Shown one piece after another: positions 35,618-44,300 of a DNA stretch of 64,000 nucleotides. The notes under the pieces are model-generated. The model saw only the letters and a program-made list of their open reading frames with translations. It ran no database searches and was not told the DNA's origin. A program made the position numbers and the translations under genes. Within the stretch, counting starts at the first letter, position 1. Each line of letters begins with the position of its first letter. This DNA is from Variovorax sp. 679 (GTDB lineage: Bacteria; Pseudomonadota; Gammaproteobacteria; Burkholderiales; Burkholderiaceae_C), in the NCBI RefSeq assembly GCF_003952185.1, contig NZ_RXFS01000013.1, positions 124,001-188,000 on the forward strand. Direction: 5' to 3'.

Positions 35618-36408
35618 TGGCACGCGGCATCGTCATCAAGTCCCCCGAGCAGATCGAGATGGCGCGGCGGGCCGGCAGGCTTGCGGCGGAGGTCCTCGGC
35701 ATGATCGAGCCCCATGTCGTGCCCGGGGTGAGCACGGAAGAGCTCGACCGGATCTGCAACGACTACATCGTGAACGTGCAGGGCACCATCCCGGCCAACG
35801 TGGGCTATCTCGGCTATCCCAAGACCATCCTCACATCCGTCAACCAGGTGGTCTGCCACGGCATCCCCTCCCCCGACAAGATCCTGAAGAAGGGCGACAT
35901 CGTCAACATCGACGTCGCCGTCATCAAGGACGGCTGGTTCGGCGACACCAGCCGGATGTTCTTCGTGGGAGAGCCCAGTGTGTTGGCCCGTCGCCTTGTG
36001 GAGACCACGTACGAAGCCATGCTGGCAGGCATTCGCGAGGTCAGGCCCGGAGCGACGCTGGGCGATGTCGGCCATGCCATCCAGTCGGTCGCTCACCGCG
36101 AGCATTTCAGCGTGGTGCGCGAATACTGCGGACACGGCATCGGGCAGGTCTATCACGAGGACCTGCAGGTGCTGCACTTCGGGCGGCGCGGCGAAGGGCT
36201 CAGGCTGGTGCCGGGAATGATCTTCACCATCGAACCGATGCTGAACGCAGGCAGGCTCGAGACCAGGCAGTTGCCCGATGGATGGACGGTGGTGACGAAG
36301 GACAGGTCGCTGTCCGCCCAGTGGGAACACATGGTGGCCGTGACGCCGGATGGCTACGCAGTGCTTACGCCATGGCCCGGGGGCACGGGGACTTACCCGT
36401 CGGTCTGA
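35617..36408 (+). CDS. map: Type I methionine aminopeptidase
   Basis: 263 residues. Removes the N-terminal Met from nascent proteins. The five metal ligands are visible: two Asp (NIDVAVIKDGWFGDTSRMF), His (GQVYHED region), Glu (FTIEPMLN) and Glu (QWEHMVAV), plus CGHGIG. No N-terminal zinc finger or SH3 extension, so it is the short bacterial type. This copy sits in an accessory context with a ParD-like partner and is likely a second copy; the housekeeping map usually lies near rpsB. Its end overlaps the convergent GFA gene by 16 bp. Confidence 0.93.
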   Translation: MARGIVIKSPEQIEMARRAGRLAAEVLGMIEPHVVPGVSTEELDRICNDYIVNVQGTIPANVGYLGYPKTILTSVNQVVCHGIPSPDKILKKGDIVNIDVAVIKDGWFGDTSRMFFVGEPSVLARRLVETTYEAMLAGIREVRPGATLGDVGHAIQSVAHREHFSVVREYCGHGIGQVYHEDLQVLHFGRRGEGLRLVPGMIFTIEPMLNAGRLETRQLPDGWTVVTKDRSLSAQWEHMVAVTPDGYAVLTPWPGGTGTYPSV

Positions 36409-36833
36409 TCGCGAGGCCCGATGCCCTGGCCGACACGGGGAGGCAGCGTCTCGTATCGAGGCAACGAGTCGGTGATCTCGAACCACGGCGCCTTCGACCC
36501 GACGTACACATGGCAGACAGGCCTGACCTGCGGATCGTCGTCGAGCACGCCGAGCGCAAGGCCATAGACGGCCGGCTTCGCGTCGAACTTGCTGATGAGG
36601 CTGGAGCCGCACACCGAGCAGAACCCACGGTGCTCGCCGGGCGACGACTCGTAGTACCGGACCAGTTCTTCACCCCTGCTCCAGCGAAACTCCTTTGCGA
36701 GCGCCTTGGCTCGCGCGCGGAAGGCCGTGCCGTGCGCCTTGCGGCACATCGAGCAATGGCAATACAGCGGGTCTTTCAGCGCGCCGTCGATCTCGAACGC
36801 CACGCCTTGGCAGAGACAGCTTCCTCTCAGCAT
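36393..36833 (-). CDS. GFA-domain protein
   Basis: 146 residues. Cys clusters CLCQG, CHCSMCRKAHG and FCSVCGSSL give the zinc-binding Mss4-like GFA fold. Strong RBS AAGGAGG eight bases before the ATG at 36833. It overlaps the 3' end of map by 16 bp from the opposite strand. The specific reaction is unknown; glutathione-linked aldehyde chemistry is the textbook guess. Confidence 0.88.
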   Translation of the reverse strand: MLRGSCLCQGVAFEIDGALKDPLYCHCSMCRKAHGTAFRARAKALAKEFRWSRGEELVRYYESSPGEHRGFCSVCGSSLISKFDAKPAVYGLALGVLDDDPQVRPVCHVYVGSKAPWFEITDSLPRYETLPPRVGQGIGPRDQTDG

Positions 36834-36856
36834 CGATCAGCCTCCTTCCGATTGAT

Positions 36857-36892
36857 GATTCACTTCAAACGCGGATTCGAGTGCAGTGAATC
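36857..36892. repeat. Inverted repeat between M20 hydrolase and GFA genes
   Basis: Arms GATTCACT and AGTGAATC around a 20-base loop, 27 bp after the M20 gene end on the minus strand. Could be a weak terminator or an operator for the GFA gene. Confidence 0.35.
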
Positions 36893-36918
36893 ACTCCTGC
36901 TGTCGCGATGCCAAGTCG

Positions 36919-38235
36919 TCACTTGTTCATCGCGGTCAACACGGCCGTGGTCATGGCCTGGATCCCCATCTTGATGGAAGGCTCCGGAACCGGAGCGAAG
37001 AAGGGCGAGTGATTGAACGGCAGCGGCTTGCCACCGGGCTTCAGCGATTCGGCGACGTCCTTCGGGTCGCTCACGCCGACAAAGAAGAACATCGACGGCA
37101 CGCCTGCGTTCACGTACTCGGAGAAATCTTCGCTTGCCGTGATGGGCGGCACCTGCACCACCTTGGCTGCGCCCAGTTGTGCCTTGAGTGCCGCGACCGT
37201 GCGCTGGACAACGGCCTCGTCGTTGATGACCGCCGCGCCACCGTCCCCGAACTCGATCGCAGGCTCGGGCGCCCCCGCCATCGCGGCTGCCGCCTTCGCG
37301 GTGCGCCGGATTCCGGCCAGCATCTTCTCGCGCACTTCGGGCTTGTAGCTGCGAACAGTGCCCCGGAGCAAGACCGTGTCGGGAATGATGTTGCCCGCGG
37401 TGCCGCCCTGGATCGCGCCGATGGTCACGACGCCGAACTCGGCCGGATCCTTCTCGCGACTGACCACTGTCTGCACGTCGGTCACGAAGTGCGCGGCGAT
37501 CACGATGGGGTCGATGGTCTTGTCGGGTGCCGAGCCGTGACCACCACGCCCCTTGAACGTGATTTCGAGGCCATCGGCGGCGGAGGTAATGGCGCCGACG
37601 CGGTACCCCACGAAACCATATGGCGAGGGGCTCGTGTGCAGGGCGAACGCGAAGTCGGGCTTGGGGAAGCGCTTGAACAGACCGTCGGCCAGCATGGCCT
37701 TGGCGCCGCCACCGGCCTCCTCCGCCGGCTGGCCGATGAACATCAGCGTGCCCTTCCACTGGTCCTTGAGCGCAATCAGCGTTCGCGCGGTCCCGACCCA
37801 GCTCGCCATGTGGATGTCATGCCCGCAGCTGTGCGCGACGAAGGTCTCGCGGCCATTCCAGTCGGCCTTGGCCTTGCTGGCATAAGGCAGGCCTGTCTTC
37901 TCTTCCATCGGCAGCGCGTCGAGCTCCGTGCGCACGAGCACCGTGGGTCCCGAGCCGTTCTTGTAGATCGCGACAACACCGGTGCGGCCGACCTTCTCGG
38001 TCACTTCGAAGCCCAGATCACGCATCTCCGCCGCGAGCCTGGATGCCGTGCGAGTCTCCCTGAAACTCAACTCCGGGTTGGCGTGGATGTCCTTGTAGAT
38101 CGTCTCGAGCTGCGGGTACATGCCGTCGACGAGCGCATCGATGCGCGGCGTGGGCTTCTCCGCGAAGGCGACTGGCGCGACGGCGCACATGACGAGAGCA
38201 GAAAGAGAAAGTCGGCGGAAGGTTGGCAGGGGCAT
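36919..38235 (-). CDS. Secreted M20-family amidohydrolase
   Basis: 438 residues. Signal peptide (LSLSALVMCAVAPVAFAE, cut near residue 25) followed by a peptidase M20/amidohydrolase: SCGHDIHMA, PAEEAGGG and ASEDFSEY contain the metal-ligand His, Asp, Glu and the general-base Glu. The RGTVRSY and GGTAGNIIPD segments belong to the dimerisation domain. It would hydrolyse an N-acyl amino acid or similar amide in the periplasm. Divergent from a LysR regulator. The ATG at 38235 begins the signal. Confidence 0.92.
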   Translation of the reverse strand: MPLPTFRRLSLSALVMCAVAPVAFAEKPTPRIDALVDGMYPQLETIYKDIHANPELSFRETRTASRLAAEMRDLGFEVTEKVGRTGVVAIYKNGSGPTVLVRTELDALPMEEKTGLPYASKAKADWNGRETFVAHSCGHDIHMASWVGTARTLIALKDQWKGTLMFIGQPAEEAGGGAKAMLADGLFKRFPKPDFAFALHTSPSPYGFVGYRVGAITSAADGLEITFKGRGGHGSAPDKTIDPIVIAAHFVTDVQTVVSREKDPAEFGVVTIGAIQGGTAGNIIPDTVLLRGTVRSYKPEVREKMLAGIRRTAKAAAAMAGAPEPAIEFGDGGAAVINDEAVVQRTVAALKAQLGAAKVVQVPPITASEDFSEYVNAGVPSMFFFVGVSDPKDVAESLKPGGKPLPFNHSPFFAPVPEPSIKMGIQAMTTAVLTAMNK

Positions 38236-38343
38236 CGGATGTCTCGTTGATTTGAAATGGTTGCGACGCCGTGCGGACTCGAATGGCCGTATGCGGTCCC
38301 GACGCACGGAAACCGGAATCTAGAGAGCGGCCAATCCAAAGTC

Positions 38344-38353
38344 CAATGCATTG
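38344..38353. promoter_or_regulatory. Palindrome in the M20/LysR divergent promoter
   Basis: CAATGCATTG, a perfect 10-bp palindrome, lies 39 bp before the LysR start and 108 bp before the hydrolase start. LysR proteins usually bind such dyads in divergent gaps; not verified. Confidence 0.3.
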
Positions 38354-38391
38354 TTGTTTGCGTTGCCATAATTTGATCTCATGGCAACTGC

Positions 38392-39288
38392 ATGGCCTCG
38401 ACGATGACGCTCGTACAACTGCGGCACCTGATCTCGCTGGCCGAGACCGCCTCCTTCACGCGATCGGCGGAAGCACTCTTCCTCACGCAGCCTGCGCTGA
38501 GCCGCAGCATCCACGCACTCGAGGAAGAGTTGGGCCGCAAGCTGTTCGATCGCGTGGGGCGGCGCAGCGAGCTCACCCAATTCGGCCGCGATGTGCTGCA
38601 GCAGGCCCGTCAGCTGGTGTTCGATGCCGACGAACTCGTGGCGTCCGGCGGACGCAAGCTCGGAGGCCGCACCGGCACATTGCGCGTCGGCCTGGGCTCC
38701 GGGCCCGGCACGCTGCTGACCAGGCCACTGATGGCGGGCATGGCTCGGCGCGGTGCGACGATCCGCGTGGACATCCTGCGCGGCGAAGGCAGCCGGCTCT
38801 TGCAGGCACTTCGCGACCGCCAACTGGATGCGGTGCTCATGGAGGTGCGATCGCTCAGGCCGGCGACGGACCTGCACGTGGAGACGGTGGCCGAGATGCG
38901 CGGAGCCTTCATGTGCCGGGCCGGCCATCCGCTCGCGCGAAAGCGCGGCGCGCTCAGCTTCGATGCCGTGCGCGAGTACCCGATCGCCTCGACCAAGCTG
39001 GGCGACGAAGTGGTGCGCGAGATGGTCGATGCCTACGGCCCCGAAGGGCATCCCGACGAGTGCGTGAGCCTGCGCTGCAACGAGCTGTCGAGCCTGGTCG
39101 AGGTGGTGCGCGACAGCGATGCGATCCTGTTCGCGATCCGCGCGGCCGCGCCGGACCTGGTGGAGCTGCCTGTGAGGCCCGCAATAGCGACCCGGGCGCT
39201 GTTCGGGTTGATCACGCTCGCGGGGCGTACCGAACTGCCCGCGCTGTCGATGCTGCGTGAGCTGATCGCGAAGACGCTGCGCGATTGA
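38392..39288 (+). CDS. LysR-family transcriptional regulator
   Basis: 298 residues. N-terminal HTH: LRHLISLAETASFTRSAEALFLTQPALSRSIHALEEELG, then a linker and the two-lobed periplasmic-binding-like effector domain. ATGs exist at 38392 and 38404; the second starts exactly at the conserved MTLVQLRHL. Divergent from the M20 amidohydrolase gene, its probable target. Confidence 0.92.
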   Translation: MASTMTLVQLRHLISLAETASFTRSAEALFLTQPALSRSIHALEEELGRKLFDRVGRRSELTQFGRDVLQQARQLVFDADELVASGGRKLGGRTGTLRVGLGSGPGTLLTRPLMAGMARRGATIRVDILRGEGSRLLQALRDRQLDAVLMEVRSLRPATDLHVETVAEMRGAFMCRAGHPLARKRGALSFDAVREYPIASTKLGDEVVREMVDAYGPEGHPDECVSLRCNELSSLVEVVRDSDAILFAIRAAAPDLVELPVRPAIATRALFGLITLAGRTELPALSMLRELIAKTLRD

Positions 39289-39535
39289 GCTCTGCTGCCT
39301 CTCGAAAGGACGCATGAAGCGCGCCGCGGTCCGATGCCTGTGACAACATCATCCGGCCACAGCCAGACATCTGAAGCAGCGGTGTTGCGAGGTGTCAGTG
39401 ACTCGCGGGGGGTTCGATGGTCTCGGTATGCGGATCGACGTGTGAGGTCGATCAAAGAGCTTGTCCAGCTCATGGCTGCGGCACGTTCACGGTGTTCGCT
39501 TTATATTGCTCGCCGAACAACGGAGAGAAATCACC

Positions 39536-39829
39536 ATGGCAAAAGCCTACTGGGTCAGCGCATACCGCGCCATCAGTGACACCGACAAACTTGCGGCCTA
39601 TGCAAAGCTGGCCGGCCCCGCGATCACCGGCGGCGGCGGGCGCTTCCTGGCACGCGGCCTGCCGGCCAAGGTCTACGAATACGGCCTGGCCCAACGTACC
39701 GTGGTGGTCGAGTTCGACAGCCTCGCGCATGCCACGGCTGTGCACGACAGCCCCGAATACCAGGCAGCGCTTGCGGCGCTGGGTGATGGCGCCGAACGGG
39801 ATCTGCGGATCATTGAAGGCATTGAGTAG
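39536..39829 (+). CDS. DUF1330 protein
   Basis: 97 residues: AKAYWVSAYRAISDTDKLAAYAKLAGPAI, GGGGRFLARG, VVVEFDSLAHATAVHDSPEYQAALAAL. This is the dimeric ferredoxin-like DUF1330 domain, of unknown activity. RBS GGAGAGA at 39522-39528. Monocistronic; the 247 bp upstream contain no supported gene. Confidence 0.9.
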   Translation: MAKAYWVSAYRAISDTDKLAAYAKLAGPAITGGGGRFLARGLPAKVYEYGLAQRTVVVEFDSLAHATAVHDSPEYQAALAALGDGAERDLRIIEGIE

Positions 39830-39871
39830 CCACGGGCGGGCCCTGTCGGCATTCGAGCCGCCCGCCCCACG

Positions 39872-40528
39872 TCAAGACGCGTTGCGGCGCAGGAACATGT
39901 GCGTGGCGCGCTCGCCTGCCACCTGCCGTTCGCATCTGTAGCCTAGCGCCGGCAGATCCAGGCCAGCGAACAGTGCTTCGCCCTTGCCCAGCAGCACCGG
40001 CCGCACGGCCAGGTGCAGTTCGTCGATCAGGCCGGCCTTCAGATATTCGCGCACGGTAGCCGCACCGCCACCCAAGCGCACGTCGCGACCACCCGCGGCG
40101 GCGCGTGCCTGCGCAAGCGCATCGTGGATGCCGCCGGTGACGAAGTGAAAGGTCGTGCCGCCTTTCATTGCCAGCGGCGCTCGGGCATGGTGGGTCAGCA
40201 CGAAGACCGGCACGTGGTACGGGGGCTCGTCGCCCCACCAGCCTTTCCAGCTCTCGTCGGGCCAGGGGCCGCGCACCGGCCCGAACATGTTGCGCCCGAG
40301 GATCCAGGCGCCGATCTCGACGAAGCTCTGTTCGGCCATCGCGTTGTCGACGCCGGTCTCGCCGTTGGTCTCGCCCGTCTTCTGCATCTGCTGCCAGACG
40401 CGCGTGGGAAAGAACCAGTCCATGAGTTCGGGGCCGCGAACGCCCAGCGGGTGCTGCAGGCTCTGATCCGGGCCGGCCGCGAAACCGTCTAGCGAAACGC
40501 CGAAGCTGCGCACGAGCAATCGGGTCAT
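39872..40528 (-). CDS. Dihydrofolate reductase/RibD C-terminal family protein
   Basis: 218 residues from the ATG at 40528. LVRSFGVSLDGFAAGPDQS at the N-terminus, WILGRNMFGPVRGPW, and VRLGGGAATVREYLKAGLIDELHLAVRPVLLGKGEALF are typical of the YyaP/RibD_C group. These NADPH-binding proteins are reductases of unknown substrate. Convergent with DUF1330 with a 42-bp gap. Confidence 0.88.
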   Translation of the reverse strand: MTRLLVRSFGVSLDGFAAGPDQSLQHPLGVRGPELMDWFFPTRVWQQMQKTGETNGETGVDNAMAEQSFVEIGAWILGRNMFGPVRGPWPDESWKGWWGDEPPYHVPVFVLTHHARAPLAMKGGTTFHFVTGGIHDALAQARAAAGGRDVRLGGGAATVREYLKAGLIDELHLAVRPVLLGKGEALFAGLDLPALGYRCERQVAGERATHMFLRRNAS

Positions 40529-40635
40529 GAGGCTTGTCTCCTGCAAGAAGCGGGGCTGCAGTTTAGACCTTGAGAGTTCCCTTCCCGCGAATCGCGGTCG
40601 CGATTGTTCGGGTTGACCAAAGCCGGAACGACGAA

Positions 40636-40698
40636 ATGCCCGAAGACCACAAGACAGTTCTCGCGAACGCCAACGCCGCGATCATGGACCGGCCCTGA
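40636..40698 (+). pseudogene. Possible remnant of an NTF2-like gene
   Basis: A 20-codon frame (MPEDHKTVLANANAAIM...) looks like the very start of a SnoaL/NTF2-fold protein and then stops. Flanking bases contain no continuation in another frame that was recognised. Weak evidence; may be chance. Confidence 0.25.
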
Positions 40699-40721
40699 TG
40701 GCGCAGCGCGCCATTGCAGCC

Positions 40722-41846
40722 TCACCCCTTCGACAACCTCCGCCGAGCCTTCACCGCCGAGGCCAGCCCCTCCAGCACCGGCACCGTCTGCGCGAAGCCG
40801 ATGCAGGCATCGGTGATCGAGACCCCGTGCTTCAGCGCAACGCCGGGCTTCAGGTCCTGCCGCCCCTCTTCCAGGTGGCTCTCGATCATGATGCCGGTGA
40901 TGCGGCTCTCGCCGCCCGCGATCTGGGCCGCCACATCTTCCGCGACCACGATCTGCCGCTGGTGCTGCTTGCTGCTGTTGCCGTGCGAGACATCGATCAT
41001 CACCTGGGGCCGCAGGCCGCTTGCCTCCAGCGTCTCGCAGCAGGCCGCCACGTCGGCGGCCGAATAGTTGGGGGCCTTGCCGCCGCGCAGGATCACGTGG
41101 CAGTCGTCGTTGCCGCGAGTCTCGAAGATGGCGGCCATGCCCATCTTGGTCATGCCCATGAAGGCGTGCGGCGCACGCGCAGCGAGGATGGCGTCGGCCG
41201 CCACCTTGATGCTGCCGTCGGTGCCGTTCTTGAAGCCGACCGGGCAGCTCAGGCCCGAAGCCAGTTGCCTGTGGCTCTGGCTCTCGGTGGTGCGTGCGCC
41301 GATGGCGCCCCAGGCGATCAGGTCGGCAATGAACTGCGGGCTCAGCAGGTCCAGGAATTCGGTGCCGGTCGGCAGGCCCAGGGTGGTCAGCTCGAGCAGC
41401 AGGCGCCGGGCGCGCTCCAGGCCTTCGTTGATGGCGAAGCTGCCATCCAGGTGCGGATCGTTGATGTAGCCCTTCCAGCCGACGGTGGTGCGCGGCTTCT
41501 CGAAGTAGGCGCGCATCACGATGAGCAGGTCGTCCTGCAGGGAATCGGCAACCTTCTTCAGGCGCTGCGCGTATTCGATGGCCTGGTCGTGGTCATGGAT
41601 GGAGCACGGGCCGACCACGACCACCAGCCGGTCGTCGCGGCCGTGCAGCACGTCGGCGATCGCCGCGCGGCTGCTTTCCACCAGTGCCAGTGTGTTGTCG
41701 CGAACGGGCACGCGTTCCTGCAGGAGCGCGGGCGTGATGAGCGGACGGACGGCGCCGATGCGCACGTCGTCGATGCGGGTGGTGTCGAGGGTGCTGTCGC
41801 GGGAGCCGATTTCGGCGTCGTGGAGGGGGTCGTCGAGGCGGGACAT
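40722..41846 (-). CDS. 3-deoxy-7-phosphoheptulonate (DAHP) synthase, class I
   Basis: 374 residues, AroF/G/H type. Condenses PEP and erythrose 4-phosphate, the first step of the shikimate pathway. VVVGPCSIHD, MRAYFEKPRTTVGWKG, GTEFLDLLSPQF, GARTTESQ, HRQLASGLSCPVGFKNGT and DVSHGNSSK are family landmarks. The N-terminal 40 residues (RPLITPALLQERVPV) are where feedback-regulated forms bind aromatic amino acids; which one cannot be told. It stands apart from the catabolic shikimate genes at 52-60 kb. Confidence 0.95.
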   Translation of the reverse strand: MSRLDDPLHDAEIGSRDSTLDTTRIDDVRIGAVRPLITPALLQERVPVRDNTLALVESSRAAIADVLHGRDDRLVVVVGPCSIHDHDQAIEYAQRLKKVADSLQDDLLIVMRAYFEKPRTTVGWKGYINDPHLDGSFAINEGLERARRLLLELTTLGLPTGTEFLDLLSPQFIADLIAWGAIGARTTESQSHRQLASGLSCPVGFKNGTDGSIKVAADAILAARAPHAFMGMTKMGMAAIFETRGNDDCHVILRGGKAPNYSAADVAACCETLEASGLRPQVMIDVSHGNSSKQHQRQIVVAEDVAAQIAGGESRITGIMIESHLEEGRQDLKPGVALKHGVSITDACIGFAQTVPVLEGLASAVKARRRLSKG

Positions 41847-41916
41847 GGTCGTGGCTGTGATTCGGGATTGATGGCTTCCCCGATTGTCCTCCCGGCGCCA
41901 CCCAGCCCAGGGCGGC

Positions 41917-42339
41917 TCACTTCCCCACGGCGATGAGGCACCAGACGATGGCCACCAGCTGCCCTATGTTGATCAGGATCGCAATGATGTGGGTCCTGCG
42001 GAACCCCGGTATCGCATCCATGTAGTTCGACTGGATCTGCGCCCCGAGCGCATCCATCTTCGGAATGACCCTCCGGCGCAGGACGACGGCAACCGCCGCC
42101 AGCACGGCCGCGCCTGCCGCGATCCACGGGCGGCCCGCGGTGGCGAAGCTGAGCGCCGTCGCGGAGGCGGTCACGAATGCCGCGACGTAGTAGATGTTGA
42201 AGAAGCCCCGCACGAAGCGGGCGTCGAGCGGCGTGTCGTGCTTCAGCACCAGCAGCGGGATGGAGCCCATGATGAAGTACGCCGTCGTGACGAGAAGTGC
42301 CACCGTGAAGAACAGGGCGGCGAACATGGCAGCAGGCAT
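41917..42339 (-). CDS. Small four-helix membrane protein
   Basis: 140 residues from the ATG at 42339, preceded by GGAGGACGTCAAG, a strong RBS. Four hydrophobic segments (MFAALFFTVALLVTTAYFIMG; GFFNIYYVAAFVTASATALSF; WIAAGAAVLAAVAVVL; IIAILINIGQLVAIVWCL). The loop RTHIIAILIN near the end recalls DUF4149/DUF1772-type proteins but the match is loose. Function unknown. An in-frame ATG five codons upstream (42354) overlaps the RBS. Confidence 0.75.
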   Translation of the reverse strand: MPAAMFAALFFTVALLVTTAYFIMGSIPLLVLKHDTPLDARFVRGFFNIYYVAAFVTASATALSFATAGRPWIAAGAAVLAAVAVVLRRRVIPKMDALGAQIQSNYMDAIPGFRRTHIIAILINIGQLVAIVWCLIAVGK

Positions 42340-42665
42340 CTTGACGTCCTCCATGCGGTGGGAGAGCCCGGCGGAGACCAACCCGTCCCCCCGGCAGGCA
42401 GGGCCGTCGTCCGCAGGACGGCGATGGTGCCACATCGGCAGGTGGGCTCATAGGTGGCGCCGCGCGCCAGCCGGCGGGTGCCAATGTTTCAGGGTATTCC
42501 CGTAGGCACCTCTGGAGCGACCGCAGCGAGGCCGACCTGATCGAGGCTTCGCCCCACCGGAATCCGTAGAAATTGCGTATTCGCGTCTGTTCGGGCGTTT
42601 GCCTGGGGGTGTGCTGGAGGACAATCTTTTGCATACATAGGCCAGACAACAAATACCCCAGCGCC
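42340..42665. other. Divergent intergenic region
   Basis: 326 bp with no supported gene between a leftward membrane-protein gene and the rightward HDOD gene. An AT-rich patch before the HDOD start (ATCTTTTGCATACATAGG near 42628-42645) is a plausible promoter. No palindrome or RNA motif recognised. Confidence 0.4.
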
Positions 42666-43493
42666 ATGACACTCGACGAACTCTTTGCCAATGACGAGTC
42701 GCTTCCCACCGTGCCGAGGGTGGTGTCCGACCTGATGGAAATGCTGCGCGACGACGAGGTGTCCTTCGCGGCCATCGCGCATCGGGTCGAACTCGACCAG
42801 GTGCTCGCGGCCAAGGTGCTGCAGATGGTCAACTCGCCGCTCTTCGGACTGCGGCGCAAGATTTCCTCGATACAGGGCGCGATCCTGATGCTCGGGCTCT
42901 CCGCCATCCGGTCGGTGGTCGTTAGTTCGGGGCTGGCGGGAGCCTTCAGGAAGGTGAATGGCGTCGGCCTCCCGGCCTTCTGGGCGCACAGCCTGCGCGT
43001 GGCGTCGGTCTCGAGGTACCTGGCGACAAAGACACGGCACGTCGACCCCAACCTGGCCTTCACCGCGGGCAGCATGCACGCCATCGGCCACCTGATCATG
43101 GCGCAGGCGATGCCCGAGCGCATGGCGGCGCTGAATGCCGCCCACCCCTTCGAGGCGCTGGGGCGCGCGCAGCTCGAACTCGTCGAGTTCGGCTATCACT
43201 ATGGCGACGTGAGCGCGTCCCTGGCGCAACGCTGGGGCTTCGCTCCCGACCTGGTCAGCGCGCTTTCCAGCTTCGTGAGTCCGACCAGTTCGGAACACCC
43301 CGATGTGCTCGGCGGCATCCTGCACCTTGCCGTGTGGCGCGTGGCCCTGGAGCGCCAGGGGGTGGACCTCGGCAACATCGGCGGCTTCTGGCCGAGCCAG
43401 TCGGCAATGGCCGTCGGCATCACCGAGGACATCGTCCAGGAAATGCCGGCGCCGCGAGAGCTTGCGGCCGATCTCGAATCGATGATCGCCTGA
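42666..43493 (+). CDS. HDOD-domain protein
   Basis: 275 residues with an HDOD domain (about residues 10-205): LPTVPRVVSDLMEMLRDDEVSFAAIAHRVELDQVLAAKVLQMVNSPLFGL and ISSIQGAILMLGLSAIRSVV. The HD metal residues are degenerate, as usual for HDOD (HAIGHLIMAQ in place of HD). HDOD proteins act in signalling, often with chemotaxis or second messengers; no catalytic activity expected. No fused GGDEF, EAL or CheY domain. Converges on the DTW gene with a 15-bp gap. Confidence 0.92.
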   Translation: MTLDELFANDESLPTVPRVVSDLMEMLRDDEVSFAAIAHRVELDQVLAAKVLQMVNSPLFGLRRKISSIQGAILMLGLSAIRSVVVSSGLAGAFRKVNGVGLPAFWAHSLRVASVSRYLATKTRHVDPNLAFTAGSMHAIGHLIMAQAMPERMAALNAAHPFEALGRAQLELVEFGYHYGDVSASLAQRWGFAPDLVSALSSFVSPTSSEHPDVLGGILHLAVWRVALERQGVDLGNIGGFWPSQSAMAVGITEDIVQEMPAPRELAADLESMIA

Positions 43494-43508
43494 CGCCGGT
43501 GCCGGCGG

Positions 43509-44258
43509 TCACGCAGGCCGCGTACCGGACAACACCTCGCGCAGCCTCTGGTGTGCTGCGCCATCCCACACGATGGGCTGCTGGTTCTTCGCACGCAGGT
43601 AGTGGTGGGTGAACACCAGAAGATAGGCCTCCAGCGTCTGTTCGGCGACATGCTCGCCCGCCAGGTTCATGCACATCGCGGCCACCTCGCTGGTGCAGAA
43701 GTGGTCGTCGCGGCCGGAGTTGCGCAGCTTGTATTGCGTGATCTGCTCCGGCTGCAGGCTCAGCACCGGCAGCCGGTCGAGATAGGGGCTCCTGCGGAAC
43801 ATCTTGCGCGCCTCGGCCCAAGTCGCATCGAACAGGATGAAGAGCGGGCGCTTCCCGACAGCACTGCCCTCGGAGCCGGGCGACTCGACGGCCTCGACCA
43901 CCCGCTCGGGCGCCGCATACTGCCCCGGAAACACCACGTAGGGTTGCCATTGCGGGTCGCTCAACAGCGCCAGCAGCGCCGGATCGGTTTCGGTGCGGGC
44001 CCAGCCGAAAGCGAAGGTGTCGGCCACGACGTCGGCGACCAGCCATCCGGTGTTGGTCGGCTTGAGCGGCTCGATGTCCGCCATCAGCAGGCACACCCCC
44101 GCGCGCGTGGCGATCGAAGGACGCATGGCGCACATGCAATGGCTGGGCACCAGGCGGCAGCCCGCGCAACGCTCGCGCTTGAAGCCGCCACGGGCTAGAA
44201 AGGGCTTGGCGCTTCGTGCCAGGCGCGCGGCGCGAAGGAGGGAAACGGCATGGGGCAT
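43509..44258 (-). CDS. tRNA-uridine aminocarboxypropyltransferase (DTW domain)
   Basis: 249 residues. Four Cys near residues 31-45 (RCAGCRLVPSHCMC) can bind zinc, followed by the DTW domain with LFDATWAEARKMFRRSPYL. E. coli homologue TapT (YfiP) adds the acp group to U47 of tRNA. The C-terminal HHYLRAKNQQPIVWDG is also conserved. It is the last gene of a minus-strand run after the NHL lipoprotein and a 169-residue unknown. Confidence 0.88.
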   Translation of the reverse strand: MPHAVSLLRAARLARSAKPFLARGGFKRERCAGCRLVPSHCMCAMRPSIATRAGVCLLMADIEPLKPTNTGWLVADVVADTFAFGWARTETDPALLALLSDPQWQPYVVFPGQYAAPERVVEAVESPGSEGSAVGKRPLFILFDATWAEARKMFRRSPYLDRLPVLSLQPEQITQYKLRNSGRDDHFCTSEVAAMCMNLAGEHVAEQTLEAYLLVFTHHYLRAKNQQPIVWDGAAHQRLREVLSGTRPA

Positions 44259-44300
44259 GCGGGGGATTCTCGGCTGTGTCGCCGCCGACGCTCGCGGCGA

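Noticed and set aside
38271..39260. Alternative plus-strand frame overlapping the LysR gene
   Set aside because: The LysR frame has an unmistakable HTH; the alternative is Arg/Ala/Pro-rich with no domain.
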